A stretch of DNA of 64,000 nucleotides, from assembly GCF_027568575.1 (NCBI RefSeq), contig NZ_JANUVP010000001.1. One strand, 5' to 3'. Positions within the stretch are counted from its first letter, which is position 1, and every line of letters starts with the position of its first letter. Below the pieces are notes generated by a model. It searched no databases. It was not told the origin of the DNA and saw only the letters and a list, made by a program, of their open reading frames with translations. Made by a program: the position numbers and the translations under genes. Positions 52,461-60,025 of the stretch are shown piece after piece. The DNA is from Caldifermentibacillus hisashii. Lineage in GTDB: Bacteria > Bacillota > Bacilli > Bacillales > Caldibacillaceae.

Positions 52461-52474
52461 GTGCCGAGTTTTCT
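52447..52474. terminator. Terminator between yqkF and yqkE
   Basis: AGAAAACTCGG / CCGAGTTTTCT stem with a 6-nt loop overlapping the yqkF stop codon; a diverged member of the same hairpin family as the ypfD and pdp terminators. It can serve both convergent genes. Confidence 0.85.
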
Positions 52475-52487
52475 TATTAGAAGTTCT

Positions 52488-52715
52488 TTATTTAAACTTC
52501 CGCCAGTCAAGATCACTTTCTTTTAGCAATTCCTCAAAGGATTTATTTTTCTCGCGTTTTTTTCTTTCTTCCCGTTTTTTCTGTTCTGCTTCTGCTTTTT
52601 GTTTTTGCTCTTGTTCCTCTAACTCTTTCTTTGTTTCTTTCAATTTTTTCAGCAAGTCTTCACCAAGCGCATCTTTTAAGGTCAGTGCTTTATCTTCTTG
52701 TTGTTTCTTTTTCAT
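52488..52715 (-). CDS. yqkE: YqkE family protein (DUF3886)
   Basis: 75-aa highly charged helical protein; TLKDALGEDLLKKLKETKKE at the start, a Glu/Lys/Gln-rich coiled coil in the middle and the conserved KSFEELLKESDLDWRKFK end, as in YqkE. Function unknown. The ATG at 52715 has GGGGAG 9 nt upstream; the longer frame from 52736 is unsupported. Confidence 0.85.
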   Translation of the reverse strand: MKKKQQEDKALTLKDALGEDLLKKLKETKKELEEQEQKQKAEAEQKKREERKKREKNKSFEELLKESDLDWRKFK

Positions 52716-52867
52716 CGTTTGGAACTCCCCCTGCAATTTATTTTCATTCGAACCTATTTTTTCTGTAAATTATTTACTTTGATTTTACCAAAAAATTGTC
52801 ACGTTGAATAAATTTTTTGGGTTTTCCTTAAAATACGGATGAGTCTTTTTCGGAAAGGAGAATTTTG

Positions 52868-52999
52868 ATGAGTAAGAAAAAGGATAAAGGATACAGCCAA
52901 AAAGGAAAGCCCAATGCAGATACCGTAAAACAGCAAATGGCAGCTGAAGATTTAGAAAACGCCATTCACCCGACAAAACGACAAAATACACCGCAATAA
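52868..52999 (+). CDS. Small hydrophilic protein, 43 aa
   Basis: Read from the sequence: begins MSKKKDKGYSQKGKPNADTV and ends HPTKRQNTPQ. AAAGGAG lies 7 nt before the ATG and an intrinsic terminator follows the stop, so it is probably a real gene. No membrane helix or cysteine; basic, with a short acidic helix (QQMAAEDLEN). I do not recognise the family. It lies between yqkE and yqkD on the yqkD strand. Confidence 0.65.
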   Translation: MSKKKDKGYSQKGKPNADTVKQQMAAEDLENAIHPTKRQNTPQ

Positions 53000-53007
53000 T
53001 GTCTTTT

Positions 53008-53050
53008 ACGGAGACCATCAAACAGATTCTTTTCCGGTCTCCGTTATTAT
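53008..53050 (+). terminator. Terminator of the 43-aa gene
   Basis: ACGGAGACC / GGTCTCCGT stem with a 19-nt loop followed by TATTATTTTC, eight nt past the stop. Confidence 0.75.
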
Positions 53051-53254
53051 TTTCGCAAAACCATCACCAAGTCCCCCCCATAATCGTCACTCATACATTC
53101 GCATAATTGAATTGAAAAATCACTTAATTTTCACTGAAAATTCCTTTTAAAATTAAAAAATGAGGCTTAAAATAGAGGGGATAATAATTTTGCCAATGAA
53201 ATTGACATACGCAACTTTAAGGCGATGATGTTTACTTTCCATGGAGGGGTTAGT

Positions 53255-54172
53255 GTGAAAAAAAGACATATTTTAGGCCTTAGCGCCATACTAGGAACAA
53301 CGGTTGCTTCTGTAGGGACCTACTTTTCGGAACGGGTACTACATATTAAGAAAAAAGACGAGCAAGCGATTATTGACCGAGATACGAAACTAAAACATAT
53401 TGATCCGGACAAATTTTCATCTTTGCCGAAACAGGAAGTGAGCATTCCTTCCCCAAATGGTTATGAAATTAGTGCAATGGTGATTCGGCCGTATGATTCA
53501 AAGCGATTCGTCATTTTCAGCCACGGGGTTACGGAAAGCAAAATGAGTTCTCTCAAATATGTGAATCTTTTTCTGAACCGGGGATTTAATGCTGTGATTT
53601 ATGATCAACGACGGCATGGAAAAACCGGTGGAGACACGACCAGTTACGGATACTATGAAAAATTCGATTTACAAGCAGTGGTCGATTGGCTTTTTATTGA
53701 GGAAGGGGAAGACCTTCTTTTAGGAATTCACGGAGAATCCATGGGTGCCGCAACTACTTTATTGTATGCCGGGGAACTGAACGGCCGGGCGCATTTTTAT
53801 ATTGTTGACTGTCCATTTTCTGACTTAGAGGAACTCCTTACCTATCAAACAAAATGTGAATTTAAGTACATGCCTTCAAAATTGATTCTTCCTATTGGAA
53901 ATATGTTTGTCAAGGTTCGCGGTGGATTTTCACTGAATGATGTTTCACCGATTGCTGTCGTTAATCGTATTAAACAGCCGGTCCTTTTTATTCATAGTGA
54001 AAAAGATGACTATATTTTGCCGTATATGACGAAGGATTTATATGAGCAGAAAAAAGGAGAGAAAATGTTGTTTATGGCGAAAAACGGCGGTCATGCCCAG
54101 TCGCTCAATGAAAACCGGGAAGACTATGAAAAAGCAATCGACCAGTTTTTAGAGAAATATGTAAATTTGTAG
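53255..54172 (+). CDS. yqkD: Alpha/beta hydrolase (YqkD family)
   Basis: 305 aa, equal to Bacillus subtilis YqkD. N-terminal signal anchor (residues 5-25), then an alpha/beta hydrolase fold with the oxyanion FSHGVTESK (near 90), nucleophile serine in GIHGESMGAATT (near 170), and the late histidine in KNGGHAQS (near 280). Probably membrane-bound facing outwards; substrate unknown. A GTG at 53255 with GGAGGGG at 5 nt is preferred to the ATG at 53225/53228. Confidence 0.9.
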   Translation: MKKRHILGLSAILGTTVASVGTYFSERVLHIKKKDEQAIIDRDTKLKHIDPDKFSSLPKQEVSIPSPNGYEISAMVIRPYDSKRFVIFSHGVTESKMSSLKYVNLFLNRGFNAVIYDQRRHGKTGGDTTSYGYYEKFDLQAVVDWLFIEEGEDLLLGIHGESMGAATTLLYAGELNGRAHFYIVDCPFSDLEELLTYQTKCEFKYMPSKLILPIGNMFVKVRGGFSLNDVSPIAVVNRIKQPVLFIHSEKDDYILPYMTKDLYEQKKGEKMLFMAKNGGHAQSLNENREDYEKAIDQFLEKYVNL

Positions 54173-54181
54173 TCTATAAAG

Positions 54182-54217
54182 AAAAGCACCTAACTTTTAA
54201 ATAAGTTACGTGCTTTT
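54182..54217. terminator. Bidirectional terminator between yqkD and the CPCC gene
   Basis: AAAAGCAC..TAACTT / AAGTTA..GTGCTTTT imperfect stem overlapping the last codons of the minus-strand gene; T-rich on both sides. Confidence 0.75.
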
Positions 54218-54388
54218 ACCAATTATTTTTTTATTTGCCTCTTTTGCCGCTTTTAATGTTATCTTATTCGGTCCTTGTGGATCAGATTCTTTCTCTCCAG
54301 GTCCACTATTTTGCCATCCGCAATGGTCACAGATATCGAAAATTTCAACCTTTTGACCACATACCGGGCAGTCAATTATCTTAATCAT
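54206..54388 (-). CDS. Cysteine-rich CPCC-family small protein
   Basis: 60 aa with two CxxC pairs (CPVCGQ at residues 7-12 and CDHCGW at 20-25), followed by a DPQGPNKITLKAAKEA segment. This is the pattern of the cysteine-rich CPCC family, presumed zinc-binding; members are often found near polymorphic toxins and mobile genes, but no such neighbour is visible here. AAGGTGA precedes the ATG at 54388. Function unknown. Confidence 0.75.
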   Translation of the reverse strand: MIKIIDCPVCGQKVEIFDICDHCGWQNSGPGEKESDPQGPNKITLKAAKEANKKIIGKST

Positions 54389-54486
54389 CCTATTTCACCT
54401 TATTTCTTAACATAGAACAAAAACGACCACAAAAGCAGTCGTATCAATTGTTTCTTTCATATTAAAAGATTTCAGGATACAAAAAC

Positions 54487-54574
54487 GGAGAAGGTGGGAT
54501 TCGAACCCACGCGACGGTCACCCGCCCTAACGCATTTCGAGTGCGTCCCCTTATAACCACTTGGGTACTTCTCC
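54487..54574 (-). tRNA. tRNA-Ser (anticodon CGA)
   Basis: 88-nt class II tRNA on the minus strand: acceptor GGAGAAG / CTTCTCC, D-arm with AAGTGGTTATAAGG, anticodon stem-loop ACGCA-CTCGAAA-TGCGT with anticodon CGA (reads UCG), a long variable arm GCGGGTGACCGTCGC and GGTTCGAATCC T-loop. CCA is not encoded. Confidence 0.96.
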
Positions 54575-54757
54575 AAATAATTAACAACATATGATATTAT
54601 ATAGGAAAATCACTTGCTTGTCACTATTTTTCAAAAAAAATTTTGCCAGCCGTTGTCAAAAAATAAAACAATTCATCGCAATAAAAGGGAAACAATGTTA
54701 AACTATAGTTAGATATGCTCCTTATCATATTTCGTTCTATTTACGGGAGGACTTTAG

Positions 54758-54910
54758 ATGAAATTACTAAAATTAATACTTCTATTTTTCCTAGCAATTT
54801 TCCTTATTAAAATTATGTTTAAACTTGTTTTCGGCATGATTTCTTTTCTATTTACAGCAGTGATATTCATCGTTTTCTTATATATTGGCTGGCGGATTTT
54901 AAAAAGCTAA
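54758..54910 (+). CDS. Small two-helix membrane protein, 50 aa
   Basis: Read from the sequence: MKLLKLILLFFLAIFLIKIM, then KLVFGMISFLFTAVIFIVFL and WRILKS. Two membrane-spanning stretches cover nearly the whole chain. GGGAGGACTTTAG precedes the ATG and a strong terminator follows the stop, so it is probably expressed. I do not recognise a family. Confidence 0.65.
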   Translation: MKLLKLILLFFLAIFLIKIMFKLVFGMISFLFTAVIFIVFLYIGWRILKS

Positions 54911-54940
54911 ACGATATCTATTCAATGGTTGCCTAGCATT

Positions 54941-54984
54941 AAGGAGAATCGAGCACTTCCTTTGGCTCTTATCTCCTTTTTTTT
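54941..54984 (+). terminator. Terminator of the 50-aa membrane protein gene
   Basis: AAGGAGA..GAGC / GCTC..TCTCCTT stem followed by eight T, 30 nt past the stop; just before the end of the convergent YolD gene. Confidence 0.85.
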
Positions 54985-54994
54985 GATTAACAAG

Positions 54995-55327
54995 TCATTC
55001 CATATATTCGATGTCAGTAATCGCCGCCAGTGGGATGGAATGGATATCTCCTTCTTCATTTACCACTTGTATATCGTTTTGGAGGGTGTCAAACGAGCGG
55101 ATATTTCCGTTGATTGTCTTGTAATGATGTCCGACATAATATTGAATGGTCACCTTTCTATTCATTGCTTTGGCCACTTGTACCTTTTCATTAAATTCTT
55201 CCAATTGTTGTTCATCCAATTCCTTTGGTGATTCCCACAAATCCTCTTCTGCCCAATCACGCAACATTTTGACATGCTCCGGCAGCATCATTGCCGTCCA
55301 TTTGATTCGTCCGCGATCGCGAATCAT
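54995..55327 (-). CDS. yqjX: YolD-like protein (YqjX type)
   Basis: 110-aa protein of the YolD family, which is found next to Y-family polymerases and is thought to assist them. Family features: RDRGRIKWTAMMLPEHVKML at the N-terminus and the C-terminal IPLAAITDIEYME. The ATG at 55327 (MIRDRGRIKW) has AAAGGG at 9 nt; the two ATGs just upstream are too close to that site. It follows the polymerase gene by about 100 nt. Confidence 0.87.
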   Translation of the reverse strand: MIRDRGRIKWTAMMLPEHVKMLRDWAEEDLWESPKELDEQQLEEFNEKVQVAKAMNRKVTIQYYVGHHYKTINGNIRSFDTLQNDIQVVNEEGDIHSIPLAAITDIEYME

Positions 55328-55429
55328 CTTCATCATCCCTTTCCCGCTTAATGATACAGTAAATACTATAAAGCAGGTCTATCCGATCTTTATAATCAGG
55401 TGTCTCGTCGGTACATTTTCCAAAAATGA

Positions 55430-56689
55430 TTACGCTTTATGCCCGCCGACAAGTTTCGCCCTTCTCCGTGCTGTTCCCCCTTCCGTATAGGAAACTGCTC
55501 TAAGCAGGGAGGCAGAACCAAACCGTTGACGAATTCTGTCCACGGTATAACCTAATTTCTTTTTCTTCCATAAATTTGGATCAAATAAATCGAGCTGAAT
55601 GCTTTCATCCGGGACAATATTGGACAAAGCAATGGAAATTTGCCGTACCGTTCGCCCGTCATAATGCTTGTTAAAAAGCTCCAAACAAACCCGGTACAGA
55701 TCCATTGTAATATTCGTCGGTGTTTCAACCGTTTTCGACCGATAAAATCCGCCGCCTAATTCTTCATGACTGTAACCAATACCAAGGCTGATTGTCCGTC
55801 CCGCATATTTTCCTGTCCGCGCCCGCCTTGCTACTTCTTCGCACATTTCTAAGATGACATGCTTGATTTCGGTTATGTTTTTATAATCGCGCAACAAAAT
55901 TTGACTTTTGCCGAAACTGACTTGACCGTCCATGATCGGCGCCCCGATTTCTGATAGATCGACTCCCCAGGCGTGGTAATAAAGCTGATTCCCCATAATG
56001 CCAAATTTCTTTTCTAATTTTTCCAAGTCATAATGAGCCAATTGCCCGACTGAAAAAATCCCCATATTATTTAATGTTTTTTCGAGACGGCTGCCAATTC
56101 CCCACATTTTTTTCAAGGGTGAGACAGGCCATAACTTTTTTGGTATATCTTCATATGTCCAGTGGGCAATCCCGGATGTTTTCGCATCCAAATCCAGGGC
56201 CAGTTTTGCCATGAGCATATTGGGGCCGATTCCAATCGCACAAGTCAGCTGGAATTCTCGCATCAAATCGTCTTTTATCTTTTCGGCAATCTGTCTGACT
56301 CCACCCCATAAATGTGCCGTTCCATCAACCTTAATAAAACTCTCATCGACACTGTAAACATGAATAGCTTCTTTTGGCACATAACGATTGAACAGTCGAG
56401 TGATTTCCGTTGATACCCGCAAATAAGTCGCCATTTGCGGCTCAACAATTTCTATCCGTGGATCATTTGGCACTTCAAACAAGCGGGATCCTGTTTGAAT
56501 CCCAAACTCTTTTTTCATCTGCGGGGAGGCAGCCAACACAACACTTCCTTCCCGTTGTTTATCACCGACAACGACCAAATAGCATTCGAGCGGATCAAGC
56601 CCATACATCACTGCTGAACAACTGGCATAAAAACTCTTAATATCAACACACAAAATATGTTGATGCGGCAAACGGCTATAATCCACCAT
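55430..56689 (-). CDS. yqjW: Y-family DNA polymerase (YqjW/UvrX type)
   Basis: Error-prone lesion-bypass polymerase of the PolY2/UvrX branch. 419 aa: metal-binding CVDIKSFYASCSA (near residue 14), SVDESFIKV (near 117), helix-hairpin-helix region WGIGSRLEKTLNNMGI, little-finger domain, and a clamp-binding motif QLDLFD near residue 375. GGAGATGG precedes the ATG at 56689. A LexA-like palindrome 35 nt upstream suggests SOS control. Confidence 0.92.
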   Translation of the reverse strand: MVDYSRLPHQHILCVDIKSFYASCSAVMYGLDPLECYLVVVGDKQREGSVVLAASPQMKKEFGIQTGSRLFEVPNDPRIEIVEPQMATYLRVSTEITRLFNRYVPKEAIHVYSVDESFIKVDGTAHLWGGVRQIAEKIKDDLMREFQLTCAIGIGPNMLMAKLALDLDAKTSGIAHWTYEDIPKKLWPVSPLKKMWGIGSRLEKTLNNMGIFSVGQLAHYDLEKLEKKFGIMGNQLYYHAWGVDLSEIGAPIMDGQVSFGKSQILLRDYKNITEIKHVILEMCEEVARRARTGKYAGRTISLGIGYSHEELGGGFYRSKTVETPTNITMDLYRVCLELFNKHYDGRTVRQISIALSNIVPDESIQLDLFDPNLWKKKKLGYTVDRIRQRFGSASLLRAVSYTEGGTARRRAKLVGGHKA

Positions 56690-56723
56690 TTTACCATCTC
56701 CTTCAAAACCCGGGGCACAATTA

Positions 56724-56737
56724 CAAACGTATGTTTG
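56724..56737. promoter_or_regulatory. LexA-box-like palindrome upstream of yqjW
   Basis: CAAACGTATGTTTG is a perfect 14-nt palindrome that matches the Bacillus LexA (DinR) consensus CGAACRNRYGTTCG in all but the second and thirteenth positions. Confidence 0.55.
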
Positions 56738-57084
56738 AAATAAGTATATGCATCATTTTATAAGAATATAAGTTCGTTTTCAATAACAATTTTTTCCAAT
56801 ATCCTCATTGGCAAACTAATATTAAGACAAGCGTTTGCAGGGTATTGTATGGACGAGCAGGTTCGTGAAAAGATAGAAAAAAGAGTGTACATAACAAGAG
56901 AAATCTACCCTGACTTTTGCCAAACAAATGGCCAAGAAAAGTAAAAAAAAGCCGAACCCATTCATGGACCCAGCCTTAGTTTGTACTTCTATTAAATTAG
57001 GGCGGATAGTAATCCGGATGCAGCATTTTTTTCCTGATCTGCCCCGGGCTACTGTCGGCTCGTCTTTGCCCCCCACGTCACGTT
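56738..57084. other. Intergenic region between yqjW and dus
   Basis: About 350 nt with no gene I can support. A 31-codon frame (56849-56944, starting MDEQVREKIEKRVY) has AGGG 6 nt before its ATG and might be the remnant of a small gene such as yqzH, which lies here in Bacillus subtilis, but I see no similarity I can vouch for. Overlapping longer frames on both strands at 56822-57122 are probably chance. The segment 56950-57080 is GC-richer with short inverted repeats. Confidence 0.4.
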
Positions 57085-58059
57085 TTACTGAAACAATGGA
57101 ACTCTTTCTTCCCAGGCATTAAGCAATGCGCGGACTTCCTCGGTAGATTTTGTGTTCATCAATTGATTTCTCAATTCACCGGCACCATTAAACCCTTTGA
57201 CATAAATCTTAAAAAAGCGATGAAGAGGTTTGAAAGAACGCGGTTCTAATTCCGAGTATTTATCAAAGAGATCCAAATGCAACCTTAACAGATCCAACAA
57301 TTCCTTACTGCTATGTTCTTTCGGCTCTTTTTCAAAAGCAAATGGGTTTTTAAAAACACCGCGGCCAATCATAACTCCGTCAACACCATATTGACCGGCA
57401 AGCTTCAAACCGGTTTGCCGGTCGGGAATATCCCCGTTGATTGTCAAAAGTGTGTCTGGTGCCACCTCATCACGAAGTTTCTTAATCTCCGGAATCAGTT
57501 CCCAATGGGCATCTACTTTGCTCATTTCCTTTCTTGTACGCAGATGAATAGAAAGATTCACAATGTCTTGTTTCAATACATGTGTCAGCCAGTCCCGCCA
57601 CTCGTCCACATCAGTGTAGCCAAGCCTTGTCTTTACACTTACAGGTAATCCTCCTGCTTTTGCGGCTTGGATGATATCACTAGCGACTTCCGGACGACGA
57701 ATCAGACCGCTTCCTTTCCCTTTGGATGCCACATTCGGTACCGGACACCCCATATTAATATCCACACCACTAAACCCAAGCTTTGCCACACCGATACTCG
57801 TTTGCCGAAAATATTCCGGCTTATCCCCCCATATATGGGCCACAATCGGCTGTTCATCTTCTGTAAATGTCAAGCGCCCGCGCACACTCATGTTTCCCTC
57901 AGGGTGACAAAAACTTTCCGTGTTGGTAAACTCTGTAAAAAACACATCCGGTCTGGCGGCATTACTTATGACATGACGAAAAACAACATCCGTCACATCT
58001 TCCATTGGTGCAAGTATAAAAAATGGCCGTGGTAGTTCACGCCAAAAGTTATTTTTCAT
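57085..58059 (-). CDS. dus: tRNA-dihydrouridine synthase
   Basis: FMN enzyme that reduces uridine to dihydrouridine in the tRNA D-loop. 324 aa: FMN-binding LAPMEDVTD (near residue 17), catalytic cysteine in NMGCPVPNV (near 103), RLGY, NGDIPDRQ and the GVMIGRGVFKNPF segment, followed by a C-terminal helical domain. It is a divergent member relative to the DusB-like protein usually next to lysS in Bacillus, so a second Dus paralogue is likely elsewhere. Confidence 0.92.
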   Translation of the reverse strand: MKNNFWRELPRPFFILAPMEDVTDVVFRHVISNAARPDVFFTEFTNTESFCHPEGNMSVRGRLTFTEDEQPIVAHIWGDKPEYFRQTSIGVAKLGFSGVDINMGCPVPNVASKGKGSGLIRRPEVASDIIQAAKAGGLPVSVKTRLGYTDVDEWRDWLTHVLKQDIVNLSIHLRTRKEMSKVDAHWELIPEIKKLRDEVAPDTLLTINGDIPDRQTGLKLAGQYGVDGVMIGRGVFKNPFAFEKEPKEHSSKELLDLLRLHLDLFDKYSELEPRSFKPLHRFFKIYVKGFNGAGELRNQLMNTKSTEEVRALLNAWEERVPLFQ

Positions 58060-58386
58060 TTTTCATTTCACATCCTAACATATGAAATAACAGGTCAAAC
58101 ATTTATTTCAAATAAAAAACAAAAATATGCCTTTTACACTTATATCATGCTTCTGCCCTTTTTATCAAACGATAGTATATTTTGAACATTCCCATTTAAA
58201 ATTGAGTTTATCTTGAATGCGAGTATACGGCTTTCTGCTTCGATTTTTGCATCACCGAGAGTATTCTATAGATAAGACAAACTTGAAAAGTATGAATAAC
58301 AGGTTAATCTTCTCAATATGGCATTAAACCATTATAAATTCTTTTAATGAGAAATATCGGATACTTACAGAGCACGATGAAGAATG
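58060..58386. other. Intergenic region between dus and the Rrf2 gene
   Basis: About 330 nt, AT-rich. I see no open frame with a ribosome-binding site, no repeat shared with the rest of the window and no clear promoter. Confidence 0.5.
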
Positions 58387-58418
58387 AAAAAAGACATTCG
58401 ATTTGGAATGTCTTTTTT
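58387..58418. terminator. Terminator of the Rrf2-family gene
   Basis: AAAAAAGACATTC / GAATGTCTTTTTT stem at the very end of the Rrf2 gene with A/T-runs on both sides. Confidence 0.85.
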
Positions 58419-58854
58419 AACAAATAATGTTCTCTTTTTTGGAAATATCTTTTACCACATCTTCCAATGTCACGTTCTCTAAAACTTTCTCCATTGCGAT
58501 CTGGGATGCTTCAAATATCGGTTCAATTGTATCTTGAATATTTCTTCCCACAGGACATTTCGGATTAGGATTCTGATGGATGCTAAATAACGCCCTGTCC
58601 TGGACAACATTCACCGCCTTATAAACATCAAGCAGTGTAATGTCGGACAGGTCTTTTGCCAGTTTTGCCCCCGCTTTTCCCGGATGCACTTCTACTAAAC
58701 CGGATTTTTTCAACATTCCCATGATTTTCCGGATGACAACAGGATTTGTATTGACACTCTCGGCTAAAAATTCGGAAGAACTCACGCCATCTTTATTCAT
58801 TTCAATTAAAACCAATATATGAATCCCGACAGCAAAACGGCTGCTGATTGACAT
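58417..58854 (-). CDS. Rrf2-family transcriptional regulator (YwnA-like)
   Basis: 145-aa winged-helix repressor; MSISSRFAVGIHILVLIEMN at the N-terminus, recognition-helix region NTNPVVIRKIMGMLKKSGLV and C-terminal dimerisation helix. Only one cysteine lies in the position of the IscR cluster (NPKCPVG), plus one at the very C-terminus, so a 2Fe-2S cluster is unlikely; it fits the YwnA type paired with a YwnB-like NAD(P)-binding protein. The ATG at 58854 follows AGGAGAG. Divergent from its presumed target, with twin palindromic operators between them. Confidence 0.88.
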   Translation of the reverse strand: MSISSRFAVGIHILVLIEMNKDGVSSSEFLAESVNTNPVVIRKIMGMLKKSGLVEVHPGKAGAKLAKDLSDITLLDVYKAVNVVQDRALFSIHQNPNPKCPVGRNIQDTIEPIFEASQIAMEKVLENVTLEDVVKDISKKENIIC

Positions 58855-58871
58855 TTTAGTCACTCTCCTCA

Positions 58872-58890
58872 TGTAATTCATATGATTACA
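58872..58890. promoter_or_regulatory. Rrf2 operator, copy 1
   Basis: TGTAAT-TCATATG-ATTACA: 6-bp arms with a 7-nt centre, 18 nt upstream of the regulator's start codon. The same arms and spacing recur at 58942-58960, so both are probably bound by the Rrf2 protein. Confidence 0.65.
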
Positions 58891-58924
58891 AGTATAGTAT
58901 AACTTAAATCAAAAATAAATAGCA

Positions 58925-58960
58925 TTGACATTTTCATCACTTGTAATTATAATGATTACA
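58925..58960 (+). promoter_or_regulatory. Perfect sigma-A promoter overlapped by Rrf2 operator, copy 2
   Basis: TTGACA (58925-58930), 17-nt spacer, TATAAT (58948-58953): a full consensus promoter driving the ywnB-like gene. The palindrome TGTAAT-TATAATG-ATTACA (58942-58960) is centred on the -10 box, so a bound repressor would block polymerase. Confidence 0.75.
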
Positions 58961-58999
58961 TGTAACAAAATAAATTACATATCTTAGGAGGAATGCCAT

Positions 59000-59641
59000 A
59001 TGAAAATTGGAATCATTGGTGCCAGCGGAAAAGCAGGCAGCCTTATTCTTCAGGAGGCTGTTGAAAGAGGCCATGAAGTGACAGCAATTGTCCGGGATGC
59101 CTCGAAAATTCAAAACAAACAGGTTCATGTGGTTGAAAAAAATATTTTCGATATCAAATCCGAAGATCTTCAAAAATATGATGTTGTCGTTAATGCATTT
59201 GGTGCTGCTCCCGGTCAGGAACATCAACATGTGGAAGCCGGCCGGGTTTTAATCGAAGCTTTAAAGGCAGCTCCCAACACACGCCTTATCGTTGTTGGCG
59301 GTGCCGGCAGCCTATTTACGGATGAATCAAAAACCGTTCGTGTCATGGATACACCTGATTTTCCCGCTGCATTCCTGCCAACTGCGAAAAACCAGGGGCA
59401 GAATTTAGAAGATCTGCAGCATTCCACCGGTATCCAATGGACATTTGTAAGTCCAGCCGGGTTCTTTGATCCGGCAGGTAAACGAACCGGCTCCTACAAA
59501 AAAGGCGGAGATGTACTTACTTTGAATTCAAAAGGGGAGAGTTACATCAGCTATGCAGATTTCGCGATTGCGATCCTAGATGAAATTGAAAATCCACAGC
59601 ACAAAAACGAACGTTTTTCTGTTGTCGGCGAAGCGGAATAA
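59000..59641 (+). CDS. NAD(P)-binding atypical SDR protein (YwnB-like)
   Basis: 213-aa Rossmann-fold protein of the NmrA/atypical short-chain dehydrogenase type: nucleotide-binding GASGKAGS (residues 7-14), VVNAFGAAPGQ (near 62), LIVVGGAGSLF (near 95) and PAGFFDPAG. The family often lacks the catalytic tyrosine motif and senses or reduces quinones or aldehydes; the actual substrate is unknown. AGGAGG precedes the ATG. It is transcribed from the consensus promoter under presumed Rrf2 control, like ywnA-ywnB of Bacillus subtilis. Confidence 0.88.
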   Translation: MKIGIIGASGKAGSLILQEAVERGHEVTAIVRDASKIQNKQVHVVEKNIFDIKSEDLQKYDVVVNAFGAAPGQEHQHVEAGRVLIEALKAAPNTRLIVVGGAGSLFTDESKTVRVMDTPDFPAAFLPTAKNQGQNLEDLQHSTGIQWTFVSPAGFFDPAGKRTGSYKKGGDVLTLNSKGESYISYADFAIAILDEIENPQHKNERFSVVGEAE

Positions 59642-59657
59642 CAGCAGCAGTCAGAAG

Positions 59658-59692
59658 AAAACCAACCTTTCAAAGCGAAAGGCTGGTTTTTT
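59658..59692 (+). terminator. Terminator of the ywnB-like gene
   Basis: AAAACCAACCTTTC / GAAAGGCTGGTTTT stem with a 5-nt loop and T6, 17 nt after the stop. Confidence 0.88.
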
Positions 59693-59724
59693 CCAACTTT
59701 TTTCGTGTAATTTGTTTATGTTGC

Positions 59725-59970
59725 TTATGAAAATTTTAGTTTTCCTGAGCGGATGTCATCGACCATTGTTGAATACGGTGCCTCTAAAATGACTTTTTCG
59801 TTATTCATCCCTTCATTCTGGATATAAGTTATATCCGCGAATTCAGGAACCACATATTTCGGGTAAGTTTCCTATTTTTCGCGGGATTCTTCCATTGGTA
59901 ATGATAAACAGGCAGTAGCGGGAGCTTATAAGTCGATTTTAAAGCACTCACGGACAGCCTCTTTTACCAA
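59725..59970 (-). pseudogene. Remnant of an unidentified gene with two in-frame stops
   Basis: On the minus strand one frame reads LVKEAVRECFKIDL-stop-APATACLSLPMEESREK-stop-ETYPKYVVPEFADITYIQNE and continues through EKVILEAPYSTMVDDIRSGK to a final stop at 59725. The protein-like composition kept over 80 codons, broken by TAA and TAG, indicates a decayed 3' part of a gene. I do not recognise the family. The 59971-60025 stretch up to the hisC end holds nothing else. Confidence 0.5.
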
Positions 59971-60025
59971 CAAAAAATTTGAGTTCAGTTAGCTTGGTGA
60001 ACACTTAATCCCTTTGCACCATCCG

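Noticed and set aside
56822..57122. Overlapping frames on both strands downstream of dus
   Set aside because: Neither has an SD or family resemblance; one overlaps the dus 3' end. The GC-rich block with inverted repeats explains why both strands stay open.
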